Origin: Pararhodobacter aggregans
GTDB lineage: Bacteria; Pseudomonadota; Alphaproteobacteria; Rhodobacterales; Rhodobacteraceae
Length of the DNA: 64,000 nt
Direction: 5' to 3'
NCBI RefSeq assembly: GCF_003075525.1
Contig: NZ_QDDR01000003.1
Span: forward strand, 310,001-374,000
Part shown: one piece after another, positions 26,338 through 35,917 of the stretch
How positions within the stretch are numbered: the stretch's first letter is position 1
How the letters are laid out: the number at the start of each line of letters is the position of its first letter
Notes under the pieces: model-generated
Seen by the model: only the letters and a program-made list of their open reading frames with translations
Told to the model about the DNA's origin: nothing
The model's database searches: none
Translations under genes and position numbers: made by a program

Positions 26338-27006
26338 TCAGTCGCCGGTGGCGACAAGCCGCCAGTTGGGATTGTCCGAGCCCATGGTGCGGGCGAAGGT
26401 CCAGATGTCACGCTCCTGCTTCACGCGGTTGGCGTCACCCTCGACGATAGTGCCCGCGCGGTCGCGCACCACCGAGGTGATCTCGCCCACGAAGCGCACG
26501 CTCAGCTCGGCTTCGCGCGTGGCGGGGTCGAAGCGGGCATCCGACACGGCGATCTCGCGCAGGCCGACGAAGCTGGCCTCGACCGTCAGGCCCTCGCGTT
26601 CGCGGTGCTGGACCACTTCGTCGAAGCTTTCGAACACGTCCCGCGACAGCAGCGGCACCAGATCGTCCAGCTCGCCCCGTTCGAAGCCCATGAGGATCAT
26701 CTCGTAGGCGCCGCGCGCGCCGCCCAGGAATTCCGTCAGGTTGAACGAGGGTTCGGCCCGTTTCATCGCCGCCAGCGCCTCGGCCGCCGGGGAGTTGGCG
26801 GGAACGTGATCGGTGATGTCGTGATCCTCGCCGCCCTCGATCACCTCGAAGCCGGATTTGGTCCGCGAAGCGGAGGCAGCAGGGCCGGGCATCGGCTCGG
26901 GCGGGCGCTCGTAGCCTTCGCGCGTTCCCAGTACGTTGCGCAGCTTCAGGATCAGGAAAACGGCGATGCCGGCGAGAACCAGAAGTTGTATCACAGCGGA
27001 ATCCAT
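26338..27006 (-). CDS. Tim44/TimA-family membrane protein
   Basis: This 222-residue protein has one N-terminal membrane helix (SAVIQLLVLAGIAVFLILKLRNVLG) and a C-terminal Tim44-like domain (FLGGARGAYEMILMGFERGELDDLVPLLSRDVFESF). Mitochondrial Tim44 tethers the import motor; bacterial homologues are inner-membrane proteins of unclear role. I prefer ATG 27006, four bases after GAGGA, over the adjacent ATG 27009. It is divergent from the fxsA-secB pair, a grouping typical of Rhodobacterales. Confidence 0.9.
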   Translation of the reverse strand: MDSAVIQLLVLAGIAVFLILKLRNVLGTREGYERPPEPMPGPAASASRTKSGFEVIEGGEDHDITDHVPANSPAAEALAAMKRAEPSFNLTEFLGGARGAYEMILMGFERGELDDLVPLLSRDVFESFDEVVQHREREGLTVEASFVGLREIAVSDARFDPATREAELSVRFVGEITSVVRDRAGTIVEGDANRVKQERDIWTFARTMGSDNPNWRLVATGD

Positions 27007-27148
27007 CATGTCCTCGGGGGCGTGCGGCCTTGGTTTCATACGTTCGTTGCTTATGTAGGGTGCGCCGGCCCCCGTGTCTACCGCACCGGACGCCGCATGA
27101 CGCCTTGGTCACGGAAAGGGGCCTTGGTCACAGAAAAGGGATATCCGC

Positions 27149-27598
27149 TTGCCTGTCTTGCTGCTTTTCATCCTGATGCCGCTGATCGAGATCGCGCTTT
27201 TCATCGCGGTCGGCGGACAGATCGGCGTCGCCGCGACGCTGGCGCTGATCGTGCTGTCGACGCTGGCGGGTTTCGCCATCCTGCGGGGGCAGCAGACGCG
27301 GGCCCTGGCGATGATGCAGGGCGGCCTCAGGGTCCAGCCCGGCACCTTCCTGGCCGAGGGCGCCTTTCGCAGCCTCTCGGGCATCTTGCTGATCCTGCCG
27401 GGCTTCCTGACCGATGCCCTTGGCCTGCTGCTGCTGTTCCCGCCCCTGCAGCGCGCCATCGTGCGCGGCATCGGCGCGCGGGCCGGTGTCGTCTCGGTGC
27501 GGACATGGCAGCAGGACGACGTGGTCGAGGGCGATTATACCGTCCGCGAGCCCGATCCGCTGGGCCCTGAGCGCCGTCTGGACGATGCGCGGCATTGA
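27149..27598 (+). CDS. fxsA: FxsA-family cytoplasmic membrane protein
   Basis: This 149-residue protein starts at TTG 27149, eight bases after AAAAGGG. It has hydrophobic segments at residues 1-18, 22-42 and about 77-95, with the FxsA signature PLIEIALFIAVGGQIG, LRVQPGTFLAEGAFRSLSG and LLILPGFLTDALGLLL. E. coli FxsA overproduction relieves F-plasmid exclusion of phage T7; the normal function is unknown. It precedes secB by 58 bases. Confidence 0.92.
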   Translation: MPVLLLFILMPLIEIALFIAVGGQIGVAATLALIVLSTLAGFAILRGQQTRALAMMQGGLRVQPGTFLAEGAFRSLSGILLILPGFLTDALGLLLLFPPLQRAIVRGIGARAGVVSVRTWQQDDVVEGDYTVREPDPLGPERRLDDARH

Positions 27599-27656
27599 GG
27601 CGACAGGACTCTGCTGCTAGAACCCCGCCAAACAACAGGTCAAGCAGGAGAGTCCA

Positions 27657-28163
27657 ATGGCCGCTACTGGCAACGGCGCCGATCCGCAGGGGGCTGCCGC
27701 CCCGGGCGCGCAGCCGCAGGTGAAATTCCAGGTTCTGGCGCAGTTCGTCCGCGACCTGTCCTTCGAGAACGCGGTCGTCCGCGGCGCAGGCGTGATGCCG
27801 CAGGGCCAGCCCGACATCCAGGTGCAGGTCAGCCTCGACGCGAAAAAGCGCGAGGCCGACGGGCATTACGAGGTGATCTCGAAATACAAGGTCGAGTCCA
27901 AGATCAAGGACACCGGCCAGACGCTCTATCTGGTCGAGCTGGAATACGGCGGCATCTTCCTGATCGAGGGGCTGCCGCAGGACCAGATGCATCCTTTCCT
28001 GCTGATCGAATGCCCGCGGATCGTCTTCCCCTTCGCCCGCCGGATCATCGCCGATGTGACGCGCGACGGTGGCTTCCCGCCGCTGAACCTGGACATGATC
28101 GATTTCATGGGCATGTACCGCCAGCAGCTGACGCGCCAGCAGGCCCCCGCGCCGCAGGCCTGA
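27657..28163 (+). CDS. secB: Protein-export chaperone SecB
   Basis: This 168-residue protein is the tetrameric chaperone that keeps preproteins unfolded and hands them to SecA. The sequence FVRDLSFENAV, the beta-strand repeat region, LVELEYGGIFLIEG and CPRIVFPFARRIIADVTRDGGFPPL are diagnostic. A GCAGGAGAG ribosome binding site precedes the ATG. A tetraloop terminator follows. Confidence 0.97.
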   Translation: MAATGNGADPQGAAAPGAQPQVKFQVLAQFVRDLSFENAVVRGAGVMPQGQPDIQVQVSLDAKKREADGHYEVISKYKVESKIKDTGQTLYLVELEYGGIFLIEGLPQDQMHPFLLIECPRIVFPFARRIIADVTRDGGFPPLNLDMIDFMGMYRQQLTRQQAPAPQA

Positions 28164-28184
28164 GCCCGCGCCACAAGCCTCGAT

Positions 28185-28215
28185 ACGGCCGGACCTTCGG
28201 GTCCGGCCGTTGCCG
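28185..28215 (+). terminator. Rho-independent terminator after secB
   Basis: A perfect 11-bp stem (28185-28195 with 28200-28210) closes a TTCG tetraloop. The following stretch TGCCG is only weakly T-rich before TTT at 28216. Confidence 0.8.
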
Positions 28216-28274
28216 TTTCAGGGTTTCTTAACCTTTGTCTTGCAAGGTGTCGGGGAAACCGAGGACGTGCCCCG

Positions 28275-28949
28275 ATGCAGGACCATACCGACACGATCAA
28301 CCCCGAGGCCGGGCTTCCCCCGGTCGACGCCGCTGAACGGATCCACCGCAACCGGCAGGATCGGCTTGAGCGGCAGGCGCGCGTGGGCATCCTGCGCAAT
28401 CCCAAATCCCCGCCGCGTCCGCCGTCCCGCCGCGCGGCGCTGATGGGCCGCTGGCCGAAGCTGCGCAGCTCGCGCCGTCCCCGCGACAGCGCGGTCGAAG
28501 ACGCCGCGCAGGCCGTCGTCACCAGGCTGGTGCCGGTGGCCGAGGGGGCGCGCGGTCCCCTTGCCGTCCGCCGTGACGCCGAGGGGCGCGTGCAATCCAT
28601 CGACCTGGCCGGGCTGATGGCCTCGGTCGACAGCATGGGGTCCGCCGCGCCGGTCCGCACGCCCTTTGCCGCCTCGATCCGCGCCGACGGGACCGAGGCC
28701 GAGGCGCCGCCGCCCGCGCCCGCGAAACCCGCGATCCTGACCCCCGCGGCCTGGATCGACGATCAGGACGACCCGGTCGAGGATCAGGATGCCCTGGGTC
28801 AGGCCTTTCGCGACGCCGCCGAGCCGCCGGTCACCGACGCCGCCCCCTCGCCGCGCCGTCGCGGGCTCTGGATCGTCGGTCTGGGGGTGCTGATCGCGCT
28901 GACCGTGCTGGTCATCCTGCCCGCCACCGGGATCCTGCGCGCGACTTGA
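28275..28949 (+). CDS. Hypothetical protein with a C-terminal membrane anchor
   Basis: I do not recognise this 224-residue protein. Residues 1-75 are basic and Arg/Pro-rich, the middle is Ala/Pro-rich and low in order, and a single hydrophobic helix (RGLWIVGLGVLIALTVLVILPATGIL) lies at residues about 194-220, close to the C-terminus. It is therefore probably a tail-anchored inner-membrane protein with its bulk in the cytosol. It lies between the secB terminator and an HD hydrolase gene on the same strand. A domain search is the way to learn more. Confidence 0.7.
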   Translation: MQDHTDTINPEAGLPPVDAAERIHRNRQDRLERQARVGILRNPKSPPRPPSRRAALMGRWPKLRSSRRPRDSAVEDAAQAVVTRLVPVAEGARGPLAVRRDAEGRVQSIDLAGLMASVDSMGSAAPVRTPFAASIRADGTEAEAPPPAPAKPAILTPAAWIDDQDDPVEDQDALGQAFRDAAEPPVTDAAPSPRRRGLWIVGLGVLIALTVLVILPATGILRAT

Positions 28950-29001
28950 GCCCGCCCCGCGGTTTCGCTATCGACGAAACCGAAGCGACGCGGGGATCGG
29001 G

Positions 29002-29598
29002 ATGAAACAGGCACGCGCCTGGCAACGGATGCTTTCGGGCCGCAGGCTGGACCTGCTGGACCCGACGCCGCTGGATATCGAACTGGAAGACATCGCCCAC
29101 GGCCTGGCCTTCGTGGCGCGCTGGAACGGGCAAACCACCGGCGACTGGCCCTATTCCGTGGCCGAGCATTCGCTGCTGGTGGAAACCCTGGTCACACGGC
29201 TGGACCCGGGCTTCGCCCCGCGCTGGCGGCTGGCGGCGCTGCTGCATGACGCGCCGGAATACGTCATCGGCGACATGATCTCGCCCGTGAAAGCCGCGGT
29301 CGGGCCCGGCTATGGCGCGCTGGACGCCCGGCTGACGGCCGCGATCCACCTGCGCTTCGGCCTGCCCGCCGAGATCCCGAAAAGCGTGAAACGCCTGATA
29401 AAGCGCGCCGATACGCTCAGCGCCTGGCTGGAAGCCACGCAGATCGCCGGTTTCACCCGGGCCGAGGCGGACAAGTATTTCGGCCGCCCTTCGCCCGAGG
29501 TCGCCGGGCTGACCATCCACCCCCGCCCCCCGGCCGAGGTACGGGCCGATTACATCGCCCGCCACGCCGAGCTGCTGCGCCTGATCGACGGCCGCTGA
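29002..29598 (+). CDS. HD-domain phosphohydrolase (YfbR-like)
   Basis: This 198-residue protein has the HD superfamily metal ligands in YSVAEHSLLV and LLHDAPEYVIGDMISPVK, with the later Asp in KRADTLSAWLEA. E. coli YfbR is a dCMP/dNMP 5'-nucleotidase, and this group is often annotated as a general HD phosphohydrolase; the substrate is inferred. It is preceded by a 52-base gap after the hypothetical gene and is convergent with the thioesterase gene. Confidence 0.9.
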   Translation: MKQARAWQRMLSGRRLDLLDPTPLDIELEDIAHGLAFVARWNGQTTGDWPYSVAEHSLLVETLVTRLDPGFAPRWRLAALLHDAPEYVIGDMISPVKAAVGPGYGALDARLTAAIHLRFGLPAEIPKSVKRLIKRADTLSAWLEATQIAGFTRAEADKYFGRPSPEVAGLTIHPRPPAEVRADYIARHAELLRLIDGR

Positions 29599-29601
29599 GC
29601 C

Positions 29602-30027
29602 TCAGCCGACCAGATGGGGCGCGAGCCGGCTGCGCACCGCCTCGGGCATCGGCGCCGAGGCGCGGGTTTCGGGGTCGAAGAACACCTCGGTCAGGTCATA
29701 GGTCGCGTGCAGGGCCCCGGTCTCGGCATGGATCATCCGCAGGTGAAAAGTCATCGACCGCCCGCCCAGCCGCTTGACCGCGCCGTCGATGACGAACCCG
29801 TCCCCGGCCTTCAACTCCTTGATGAAGTTGGTTTCCGCCTTGGCCGAGACGATATGCACCCCGTGCTCCTCCAGCATCCACGAGATCGGAATGCCCAGCG
29901 CGGTATAGAGGAAGAACGAGGCGTCATCGAAGAAGGGTGCGTAATGGCGCACGTTCATGTGGCCGAAGATATCGTGGTGCCAGGGATGCACCACGCCGCG
30001 CAGAAGTTCGGGGCGGTTTTCAGACAT
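29602..30027 (-). CDS. Acyl-CoA thioesterase (4HBT hotdog fold)
   Basis: This 141-residue protein carries WHHDIFGHMNVRHYAPFFDD, the hotdog-fold active-site helix with the HxDxxGHxN pattern of 4-hydroxybenzoyl-CoA thioesterase relatives, and ETNFIKELKAGD. It probably hydrolyses an acyl-CoA; the chain preference is unknown. Its start overlaps the upstream membrane-protein stop by 8 bases (30020-30027), so the two genes are coupled. Confidence 0.9.
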   Translation of the reverse strand: MSENRPELLRGVVHPWHHDIFGHMNVRHYAPFFDDASFFLYTALGIPISWMLEEHGVHIVSAKAETNFIKELKAGDGFVIDGAVKRLGGRSMTFHLRMIHAETGALHATYDLTEVFFDPETRASAPMPEAVRSRLAPHLVG

Positions 30028-30811
30028 TGAGGTCCCGCTTTTCGATGAAATGGCCGTAGATCGTGGTCAGGATCGACACCGCGGCCAGCGCGGTGATCCA
30101 GGTGGTTGCGATCTCCCAGACGAGTCCCAACGGCGTCGACATCTGGGCAAGGATCGGCGCCGGCATCGCCAGCGCCATTGACGCCAGTATGCTGATCACG
30201 CTCAGCACGACGAACGACCCGTTCGCCCCCGCCGTGGCGCGGATCGAGTCCCGGACCCGCATCCGCTCGCCCAGTGCCGCCGACGGCAGCACCGGCGAGG
30301 CGCGGTAGCTGATGATCGCCAGCGGCACGCCGATGAAGGCGGTTATGAATAGCGCCAGCAGGTTGGGCGGCAGGATGTCCGACAGAATGTAGGCGAGGAT
30401 GGCAGCAAGGATCACGAAGACGATAGCCCAGAGGATCATGTAGATCGCGAAGACGAAGGACGCGACGAAGTAGCGCCAGATCGCCTTTCCGGCCCACGGC
30501 GGGCCGAACGCGGAGGGCCCCTCTTCGCACAGGATGTAGCGGTGCCAACCCACGGCGACCCACAGCATGACGATGCCGAACACCAGGAAGGCGGCGACAT
30601 AGGCGCTGGCGAAGCCGCCGCCCATGGCATCCAGGTCAAACTTCCAGCGGCCCGCTCTGTCGGGAACCAGCCCGCCGATCTGAATCGCGCGCTGTTGCAT
30701 CAGGGCGAACACCGCAGCGCAGGGCAGGGCAGGGAGCGAGATGCGGATCGCCGCGGGGAAGTTGCTGAGGATCATCCTCATCGCATGCAGAAACAACCGG
30801 AAACCGAGCAC
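30020..30811 (-). CDS. Multi-pass inner-membrane protein of unknown function
   Basis: This 263-residue protein has about five to six membrane helices (for example [19 protein letters not shown] and [19 protein letters not shown]). No enzyme motif is visible to me. The start is GTG 30811, seven bases after GAGGAG; another in-frame GTG at 30817 is too close to that site. It is coupled to the thioesterase gene and divergent from argG. The name that could be given is only 'membrane protein'. Confidence 0.8.
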   Translation of the reverse strand: MLGFRLFLHAMRMILSNFPAAIRISLPALPCAAVFALMQQRAIQIGGLVPDRAGRWKFDLDAMGGGFASAYVAAFLVFGIVMLWVAVGWHRYILCEEGPSAFGPPWAGKAIWRYFVASFVFAIYMILWAIVFVILAAILAYILSDILPPNLLALFITAFIGVPLAIISYRASPVLPSAALGERMRVRDSIRATAGANGSFVVLSVISILASMALAMPAPILAQMSTPLGLVWEIATTWITALAAVSILTTIYGHFIEKRDLNV

Positions 30812-30941
30812 GGACACTCTCCTCAACCATCGGGGGCGCGGCATTCTTCACGGCACCGTGAACCCTTGTCAATGCGGGGTGTTGCACAGGCAGGGCAAAG
30901 GGGATAGCGAAAGCGCGGTTCCAACCCGTGGGAGAATGCTC

Positions 30942-32174
30942 ATGTCCGCGCCCAAGAAAGTCGTGCTGGCCTATTCCGGCGGGCTCGATACCTCGATCAT
31001 CCTGAAATGGCTGCAAACCGAATACGGCTGCGAGGTGGTGACCTTCACCGCCGACCTCGGCCAGGGTGAAGAGCTTGAACCGGCGCGCGAGAAAGCGCTG
31101 ATGCTGGGGATCAAGGAAGAGAACATCCATATCGTCGACGTGCGCGAGGAATTCGTGCGCGACTTCGTGTTCCCGATGTTCCGCGCCAACGCGGTCTATG
31201 AGGGGCTCTACCTGCTGGGCACCTCGATCGCGCGGCCGCTGATCTCGAAGCATCTGGTCGATCTGGCGCACAAGCACGGCGCCGATGCCGTGGCCCATGG
31301 CGCCACCGGCAAGGGCAACGATCAGGTGCGGTTCGAGCTGTCGGCGCTAGCGCTCGATCCCTCGATCCAGGTGATCGCGCCCTGGCGGATCTGGGATCTG
31401 ACCAGCCGCACCCGCCTGCTGGAATTCGCCGAACAGAACCAGATCCCGATCGCCAAGAACAAGCGCGGCGAAGCGCCCTTCTCGGTCGATGCGAACCTGC
31501 TGCACACCTCGTCCGAGGGCACCGTGCTGGAGGACCCGGGTGTCGAGGCCCCCGATTACGTCGCCCAGCGCATCGTCGCGGTCGAGGATGCGCCCGATCA
31601 GCCCGAATTCATCGAAGTGACCTTCGAGCAGGGCGACGCCGTGGCGATCAACGGCGAGGCGATGTCGCCCGCCACGATCCTGACTGCGCTGAACGAATAT
31701 GGCGCCAAGCACGGCATCGGCATGCTGGACTTCGTGGAGAACCGCTTCGTCGGCATGAAGTCGCGCGGCGTCTACGAGACCCCCGGCGGCACGATCCTGC
31801 TGGAGGCCCATCGCGGCATCGAGCAGATCACGCTGGATGCGGGCGCCGGGCACCTCAAGGATTCGATCATGCCGCGCTATGCCGAGCTGATCTACAACGG
31901 CTTCTGGTTCAGCCCCGAGCGTGAGGCGCTGCAGGCGCTGATCGACAAGACGCAGGAGCATGTCACCGGCACGGTGAAGCTGAAGCTCTACAAGGGCGTG
32001 GCCCGCACCGTGGCCCGCTGGTCGGATCATTCGCTCTATTCCGAGAAGCACGTGACCTTCGAGGAAGACGCGGGCGCCTACGACCAGAAGGACGCCGCCG
32101 GCTTCATCCGCCTGAACGCGCTGCGCCTGAAGCTGATCGCGACCCGCAACGCGCGGGTGGCCGGGAAGTCCTGA
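30942..32174 (+). CDS. argG: Argininosuccinate synthase
   Basis: This 410-residue enzyme joins citrulline and aspartate with ATP in arginine synthesis. It has the ATP pyrophosphatase P-loop [12 protein letters not shown] at the N-terminus, [14 protein letters not shown] and [18 protein letters not shown]. The ATG at 30942 follows GGGAGA by about seven bases; an in-frame ATG two codons upstream is less well placed. It is a single gene with a terminator downstream. Confidence 0.97.
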   Translation: MSAPKKVVLAYSGGLDTSIILKWLQTEYGCEVVTFTADLGQGEELEPAREKALMLGIKEENIHIVDVREEFVRDFVFPMFRANAVYEGLYLLGTSIARPLISKHLVDLAHKHGADAVAHGATGKGNDQVRFELSALALDPSIQVIAPWRIWDLTSRTRLLEFAEQNQIPIAKNKRGEAPFSVDANLLHTSSEGTVLEDPGVEAPDYVAQRIVAVEDAPDQPEFIEVTFEQGDAVAINGEAMSPATILTALNEYGAKHGIGMLDFVENRFVGMKSRGVYETPGGTILLEAHRGIEQITLDAGAGHLKDSIMPRYAELIYNGFWFSPEREALQALIDKTQEHVTGTVKLKLYKGVARTVARWSDHSLYSEKHVTFEEDAGAYDQKDAAGFIRLNALRLKLIATRNARVAGKS

Positions 32175-32200
32175 TCCGGGCCTTCGGCTGACGGCCCCAT

Positions 32201-32245
32201 CGGGGCACGGCGCCTTCAACGGGCTCCGTGCCCCGTTTCCGTTTG
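32201..32245 (+). terminator. Probable terminator after argG
   Basis: Perfect 10-bp arms CGGGGCACGG (32201-32210) and CCGTGCCCCG (32226-32235) with a 15-base loop, followed by TTTCCGTTT. The loop is long, so efficiency is uncertain. The rest of the argG-LysR gap holds the LysR promoter and nothing else that I can support. Confidence 0.65.
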
Positions 32246-32335
32246 CGGGCGACGCCTGCCGTCGCGACGGCCCCCTCGCCGTGCAGGGCGCTCCGGGGCG
32301 CTGACTTTCGCGTCGGTCCGGGGTAGGACGGTGGC

Positions 32336-33289
32336 ATGAGTGCCCCTGTCCCCCATGCCCAATTGTTCCAACGCCTGTTGCTGAAAGGCCGGTTGCGCCA
32401 GTTGCAGATGGTGGCCGGCGTCGCGCGCTCTGGCTCGATGCAGGCGGCGGCGCGGGCGCTGTCGGTCAGCCAGCCCGCCGTCACCAAGGCCGTGGCCGAG
32501 ATCGAGGAGGATATCGGCATCGCCCTGTTCGACCGTCATGCCCGCGGCATCCGGTTGACGCGCGCCGGGCACGAGCTGGTGCCGTTGATCGAGCGCATCC
32601 TCGAGGCGACGGACCTGTTTGCGCAGGGTGTGGCGGTGCAGCGGGACACCGGGTCGACGATCCTGCGCGTGGCCTCGGTCGCGGCGGGGATCAGCGGCCT
32701 GCTGGCGACCCATGCCCCGGCCTTCTGCCGGGCCTATCCCGATATCGTGCTCAGGGTCGACGAGGCCGACGGCCGCCAGATCCTGAACCTCGCCGCGCGC
32801 GACGAATACGACATCTTCGTCTGCCGCCCGCCCGAGACGATCCCCGAGGGTTGGATCTTCAGCGAGGTTGAAGGCGATGAGCACGCGCTGGTTGCGGCCG
32901 CCACCCATCCGCTTGCCGGACGGCATGACGTGAGCCTCGAGGCGCTTCATGCCTGCAGCTGGCTGATGCCGCCCGCCGGGGTTCCGGCCGAGAGGCTGAT
33001 GGCCGACTTGTTCGACGGCCGTCCCCCGCCGCATATCGTGCAGCTGCCCTCGCGCTCGCGGACCCTCAACCGGGCCGCCATCCAGGAGCTCGGGCTGGTC
33101 TCGGCCGCGCCCATCAGCATCTACCGGGCCGAGCTGACCAACAAGACGCTGGTGCGCATCAATTTCCCGCTGTCCAGCGCGCTGCCGCCGCTGGGCTTGC
33201 TGCATCCCGCGCACAGCAAGGGGACGGCGATGGACCGTTTCCTGTCGCGGGTTCTGGGCCCCGCGCGCAAGAACCGTCAGCCGCGGTAG
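32336..33289 (+). CDS. LysR-family transcriptional regulator
   Basis: This 317-residue protein has an N-terminal winged helix (MVAGVARSGSMQAAARALSVSQPAVTKAVAEIEEDIGIALF) and a C-terminal effector-binding domain of the LysR type (TILRVASVAAGISG onward). It resembles the GbpR/CbbR-like subgroup. The convergent neighbour is a TRAP-transporter operon with an adenylosuccinate-lyase-family gene, overlapping by 13 bases at the 3' ends (33277-33289), which makes this regulator the best candidate to control that operon. The effector is unknown. Confidence 0.92.
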   Translation: MSAPVPHAQLFQRLLLKGRLRQLQMVAGVARSGSMQAAARALSVSQPAVTKAVAEIEEDIGIALFDRHARGIRLTRAGHELVPLIERILEATDLFAQGVAVQRDTGSTILRVASVAAGISGLLATHAPAFCRAYPDIVLRVDEADGRQILNLAARDEYDIFVCRPPETIPEGWIFSEVEGDEHALVAAATHPLAGRHDVSLEALHACSWLMPPAGVPAERLMADLFDGRPPPHIVQLPSRSRTLNRAAIQELGLVSAAPISIYRAELTNKTLVRINFPLSSALPPLGLLHPAHSKGTAMDRFLSRVLGPARKNRQPR

Positions 33290-34593
33290 CCCAGCCGTTC
33301 AAGGCAGGCATCGACCAGCGCCGGGGCCTCGCCCATGGCGCTGTCGGCATCGGGCAGGGTGACGCCCGAACACCGGGGTTCGGCGGCCAGCGCCTGGGCC
33401 AGGGTCAGCCCCCCGGTCCCCATGCGCGCGACGATCTGGCGCATCAGCTCATGGGCGCTGCGGCGGCCCAGCCGGTCGGCCAGCGCCACGGTCACGGATT
33501 CCGTGTAGATCGCGCCCTGCGTGCGGTCGATATTGGCGCGCATCGTCCCGGGGTGGACCACCAGCCGGTCCAGCAAACCATCGGCGCAGGACAGCACCTG
33601 CGCGGCATCGGTACACATCTGTTCCAGCGCGCCGAAATGCAGGGCCGAATCGCGCTCGTGCATCGTCACCACCCAGGTCAGCAGGACCGACAGCGTGGCC
33701 GAGACCTCGGGCGCGCGGGACATGATCTCGATGCACAGCGTCGGATTGACCTTGTGCGGCATGGTCGAGGATCCGACGTCGTGGTTGCGGATCGACAGTT
33801 CGCCGATGTCGTCGCCCTGCATCAGGAAGATCTCCTGCGCGACGCGCTGCACCCCGCGCACCATGATCGCCACCACCGCGCCGAATTCGGCGAAGATGTC
33901 GAGCGCGCCCTTGCTGTCCACCGGGTCCGGCGCGCCAAGGCCAAGGCGCTCCATCACCGCGGCCTCGACCTGACGGCCGCGCGGGCCCATCGCCGCATGG
34001 GTGCCGACCGCGCCGCTGAGGACCCCGGCCCCGGAGAAACGGGCCCGCCAATCGGCCAGCCGGGCGCGGTCACGCTCCAGCTCGGACAGCCAGACCGAAA
34101 CCTTGTAGCCGAAGCTGATCGGCAGGGCGTGACGGCCCAGCGTCCGGCCGATCATCGGCGTGGCGCGATGGGTACGGGCCAGGTCTGCCATGCGCAGGCC
34201 GATCGCCTGAAGGGCCGCGTCGAACTGCGCGGCGACATCGTGCAACTGCTGCGTCGCCACGGTGCGGAACACATCCGCCGTGGTCGTGCCGAAATGCAGC
34301 CATTCCCGGCCTTCGGGGCCGATCCCTTGCCCGAAGGCCTCGAGGATCGCCACCATCGGATGTCCGACCTGCGCCCGTTCGGCGGCGACGGCACCGGGAT
34401 CCGGGTCCCAGCCGGCCGCGGCGCGGGCGATGGCCCCGGCGGCGTCGGCGGGGATCACCCCCAGCTCGGCCTGAACCTGCGCGAGGGTCACCTCGAACCG
34501 GATGATCCGCGCGAGCACGGCCTTGGGGGCAAAGGACGCGGCCACGACCGCACGAGTACCGGCTGGGTCATGGAGGGAACGATCATCGAGCAT
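33277..34593 (-). CDS. Adenylosuccinate lyase/3-carboxymuconate cycloisomerase-family enzyme
   Basis: This 438-residue protein belongs to the fumarase/aspartase superfamily, with the signature GSSTMPHKVNPTLC and earlier FGTTTADVFRT and TPMIGRTLGRHALP. These are closest to PcaB-type 3-carboxy-cis,cis-muconate cycloisomerases and to adenylosuccinate lyases. A real adenylosuccinate lyase is unlikely in this setting: the gene is the last of a TRAP operon, 27 bases after dctM. It probably eliminates or cyclises the imported acid. The substrate is not known. Confidence 0.85.
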   Translation of the reverse strand: MLDDRSLHDPAGTRAVVAASFAPKAVLARIIRFEVTLAQVQAELGVIPADAAGAIARAAAGWDPDPGAVAAERAQVGHPMVAILEAFGQGIGPEGREWLHFGTTTADVFRTVATQQLHDVAAQFDAALQAIGLRMADLARTHRATPMIGRTLGRHALPISFGYKVSVWLSELERDRARLADWRARFSGAGVLSGAVGTHAAMGPRGRQVEAAVMERLGLGAPDPVDSKGALDIFAEFGAVVAIMVRGVQRVAQEIFLMQGDDIGELSIRNHDVGSSTMPHKVNPTLCIEIMSRAPEVSATLSVLLTWVVTMHERDSALHFGALEQMCTDAAQVLSCADGLLDRLVVHPGTMRANIDRTQGAIYTESVTVALADRLGRRSAHELMRQIVARMGTGGLTLAQALAAEPRCSGVTLPDADSAMGEAPALVDACLERLGYRG

Positions 34594-34620
34594 GGGACTT
34601 CCGGGATCAGGGGCAGGCGA

Positions 34621-35913
34621 TTACGGGCGGGGCATCAGGACCGAGGGCAGCCAGGTCGAGAGCTGCGGCACGAAGGTGACCAGCAGCAGGAGCCCCAGCA
34701 TCAGCCCGAAGAAAGGCAAGGTGCCGCGCAGGACCTCGGCCACGGGGCGGCCGGTGACATTGGACATGACGAACAGGTTCAGCCCGATCGGCGGCGACAG
34801 CAGCGCCAGTTCGATGTTGATGACCATGACCACGGCGAAATGTTCGGGCGCGATGCCGATCTGGTGCATCACCGGCGCGACCACGGGCACCACGATCAGG
34901 ATGATCGCCACCCCCTCCAGGAACATGCCCATCAGCAGCAGGATCACGTTCAGCACCAGCAGGAACTGCCAGGGCTTCAGCCCGCTGTCGATCACCCAAC
35001 GCGCAAGATCCTGCGGCAGGCCCGAGCGGATGATCCAGGCCGAGAGCAGCGAGGCGCCGATCACGATCACCACGACGACGGCGGTGCGGTCGACGGCCTC
35101 GACGAAGAAGCCGCCGATCTCGCGCGGGCGGCGATTGCCGAAGAACAGCACGACGACCAGCAGCGAAACGACGGCGCCCAGCACGGCCGATTCCGTCAAG
35201 GTGACGAAGCCGCCGTAGAGCCCGCCAAGGATCACGACCGGGATCAGCAGCGCCGGCAGGGCGTTCAGGTTGTGGCGGGCGAACTCGGCGCGGGTCGCAA
35301 GGGGCATCGGCGCGCCGCCGACCTTGCGGGCGACCAGCAGGACGTAGCCCGCGAAGAGCGCGGCCTGCAACAGTCCGGGGATCACCCCGGCGAGGAACAG
35401 GCGGGGGATCGAGGCCTCGGCGATGAGGCCGATCAGGATCAGCGGCAGGCTGGGCGGGATCAGGATGCCGAGCGTTGCGGCGGCCGCCGTCAGGCCCATG
35501 GCGAAGCCCGGCTTGTAGCCCTTCTCGATCATCATCGGCACCAGCAGCGACCCCATCGCCAGCGCCGTCGCCACCGACGAGCCGTTGATCGCCGCGAACA
35601 GCGCGGTCGCCGCGACCCCGGCCAGCGCCAGGCCGCCGGGCAACCAGCCGATCCAGGTGATCGCGGCATCGAACAGGGCCTTGGCCACGCCGCCGCCCCG
35701 CATCAGCACCGCGGCCAGCAGGAAGAACGGCACCGAGACCAGCGCGGGTGAATTGAGGTGATCGACGACATGCTGCGCGATCCCGGCGACGGATTTGCCG
35801 TCCAGCATCAGCGCGGCCGTGGCGACGCCGGTCAGCACCAGATAGATCGGCACGCCGAGCGCCAGCAGGATCACGACGGCCAGCAGGCCGCAGAGCAAAA
35901 GCACGGGGGTCAT
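34621..35913 (-). CDS. TRAP transporter large permease (DctM), system 1
   Basis: This 430-residue integral membrane protein has about 12 helices and the DctM patterns GLTAAAATLGILIPPSLPLILIG and FLEGVAIILIVVPVVAPV. It catalyses sodium-coupled uptake of a substrate delivered by the periplasmic binding protein. It starts 4 bases after the dctQ stop. It forms a dctP-dctQ-dctM-lyase operon read leftward from 37446. Confidence 0.95.
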   Translation of the reverse strand: MTPVLLLCGLLAVVILLALGVPIYLVLTGVATAALMLDGKSVAGIAQHVVDHLNSPALVSVPFFLLAAVLMRGGGVAKALFDAAITWIGWLPGGLALAGVAATALFAAINGSSVATALAMGSLLVPMMIEKGYKPGFAMGLTAAAATLGILIPPSLPLILIGLIAEASIPRLFLAGVIPGLLQAALFAGYVLLVARKVGGAPMPLATRAEFARHNLNALPALLIPVVILGGLYGGFVTLTESAVLGAVVSLLVVVLFFGNRRPREIGGFFVEAVDRTAVVVVIVIGASLLSAWIIRSGLPQDLARWVIDSGLKPWQFLLVLNVILLLMGMFLEGVAIILIVVPVVAPVMHQIGIAPEHFAVVMVINIELALLSPPIGLNLFVMSNVTGRPVAEVLRGTLPFFGLMLGLLLLVTFVPQLSTWLPSVLMPRP

Positions 35914-35917
35914 GGCA

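Noticed and set aside
33277-34593. Calling this gene purB
   Set aside because: It shares the superfamily signature, but it is the last gene of a TRAP-transporter operon and its N-terminal motifs are nearer to PcaB-type enzymes, so a purine role is not supported.
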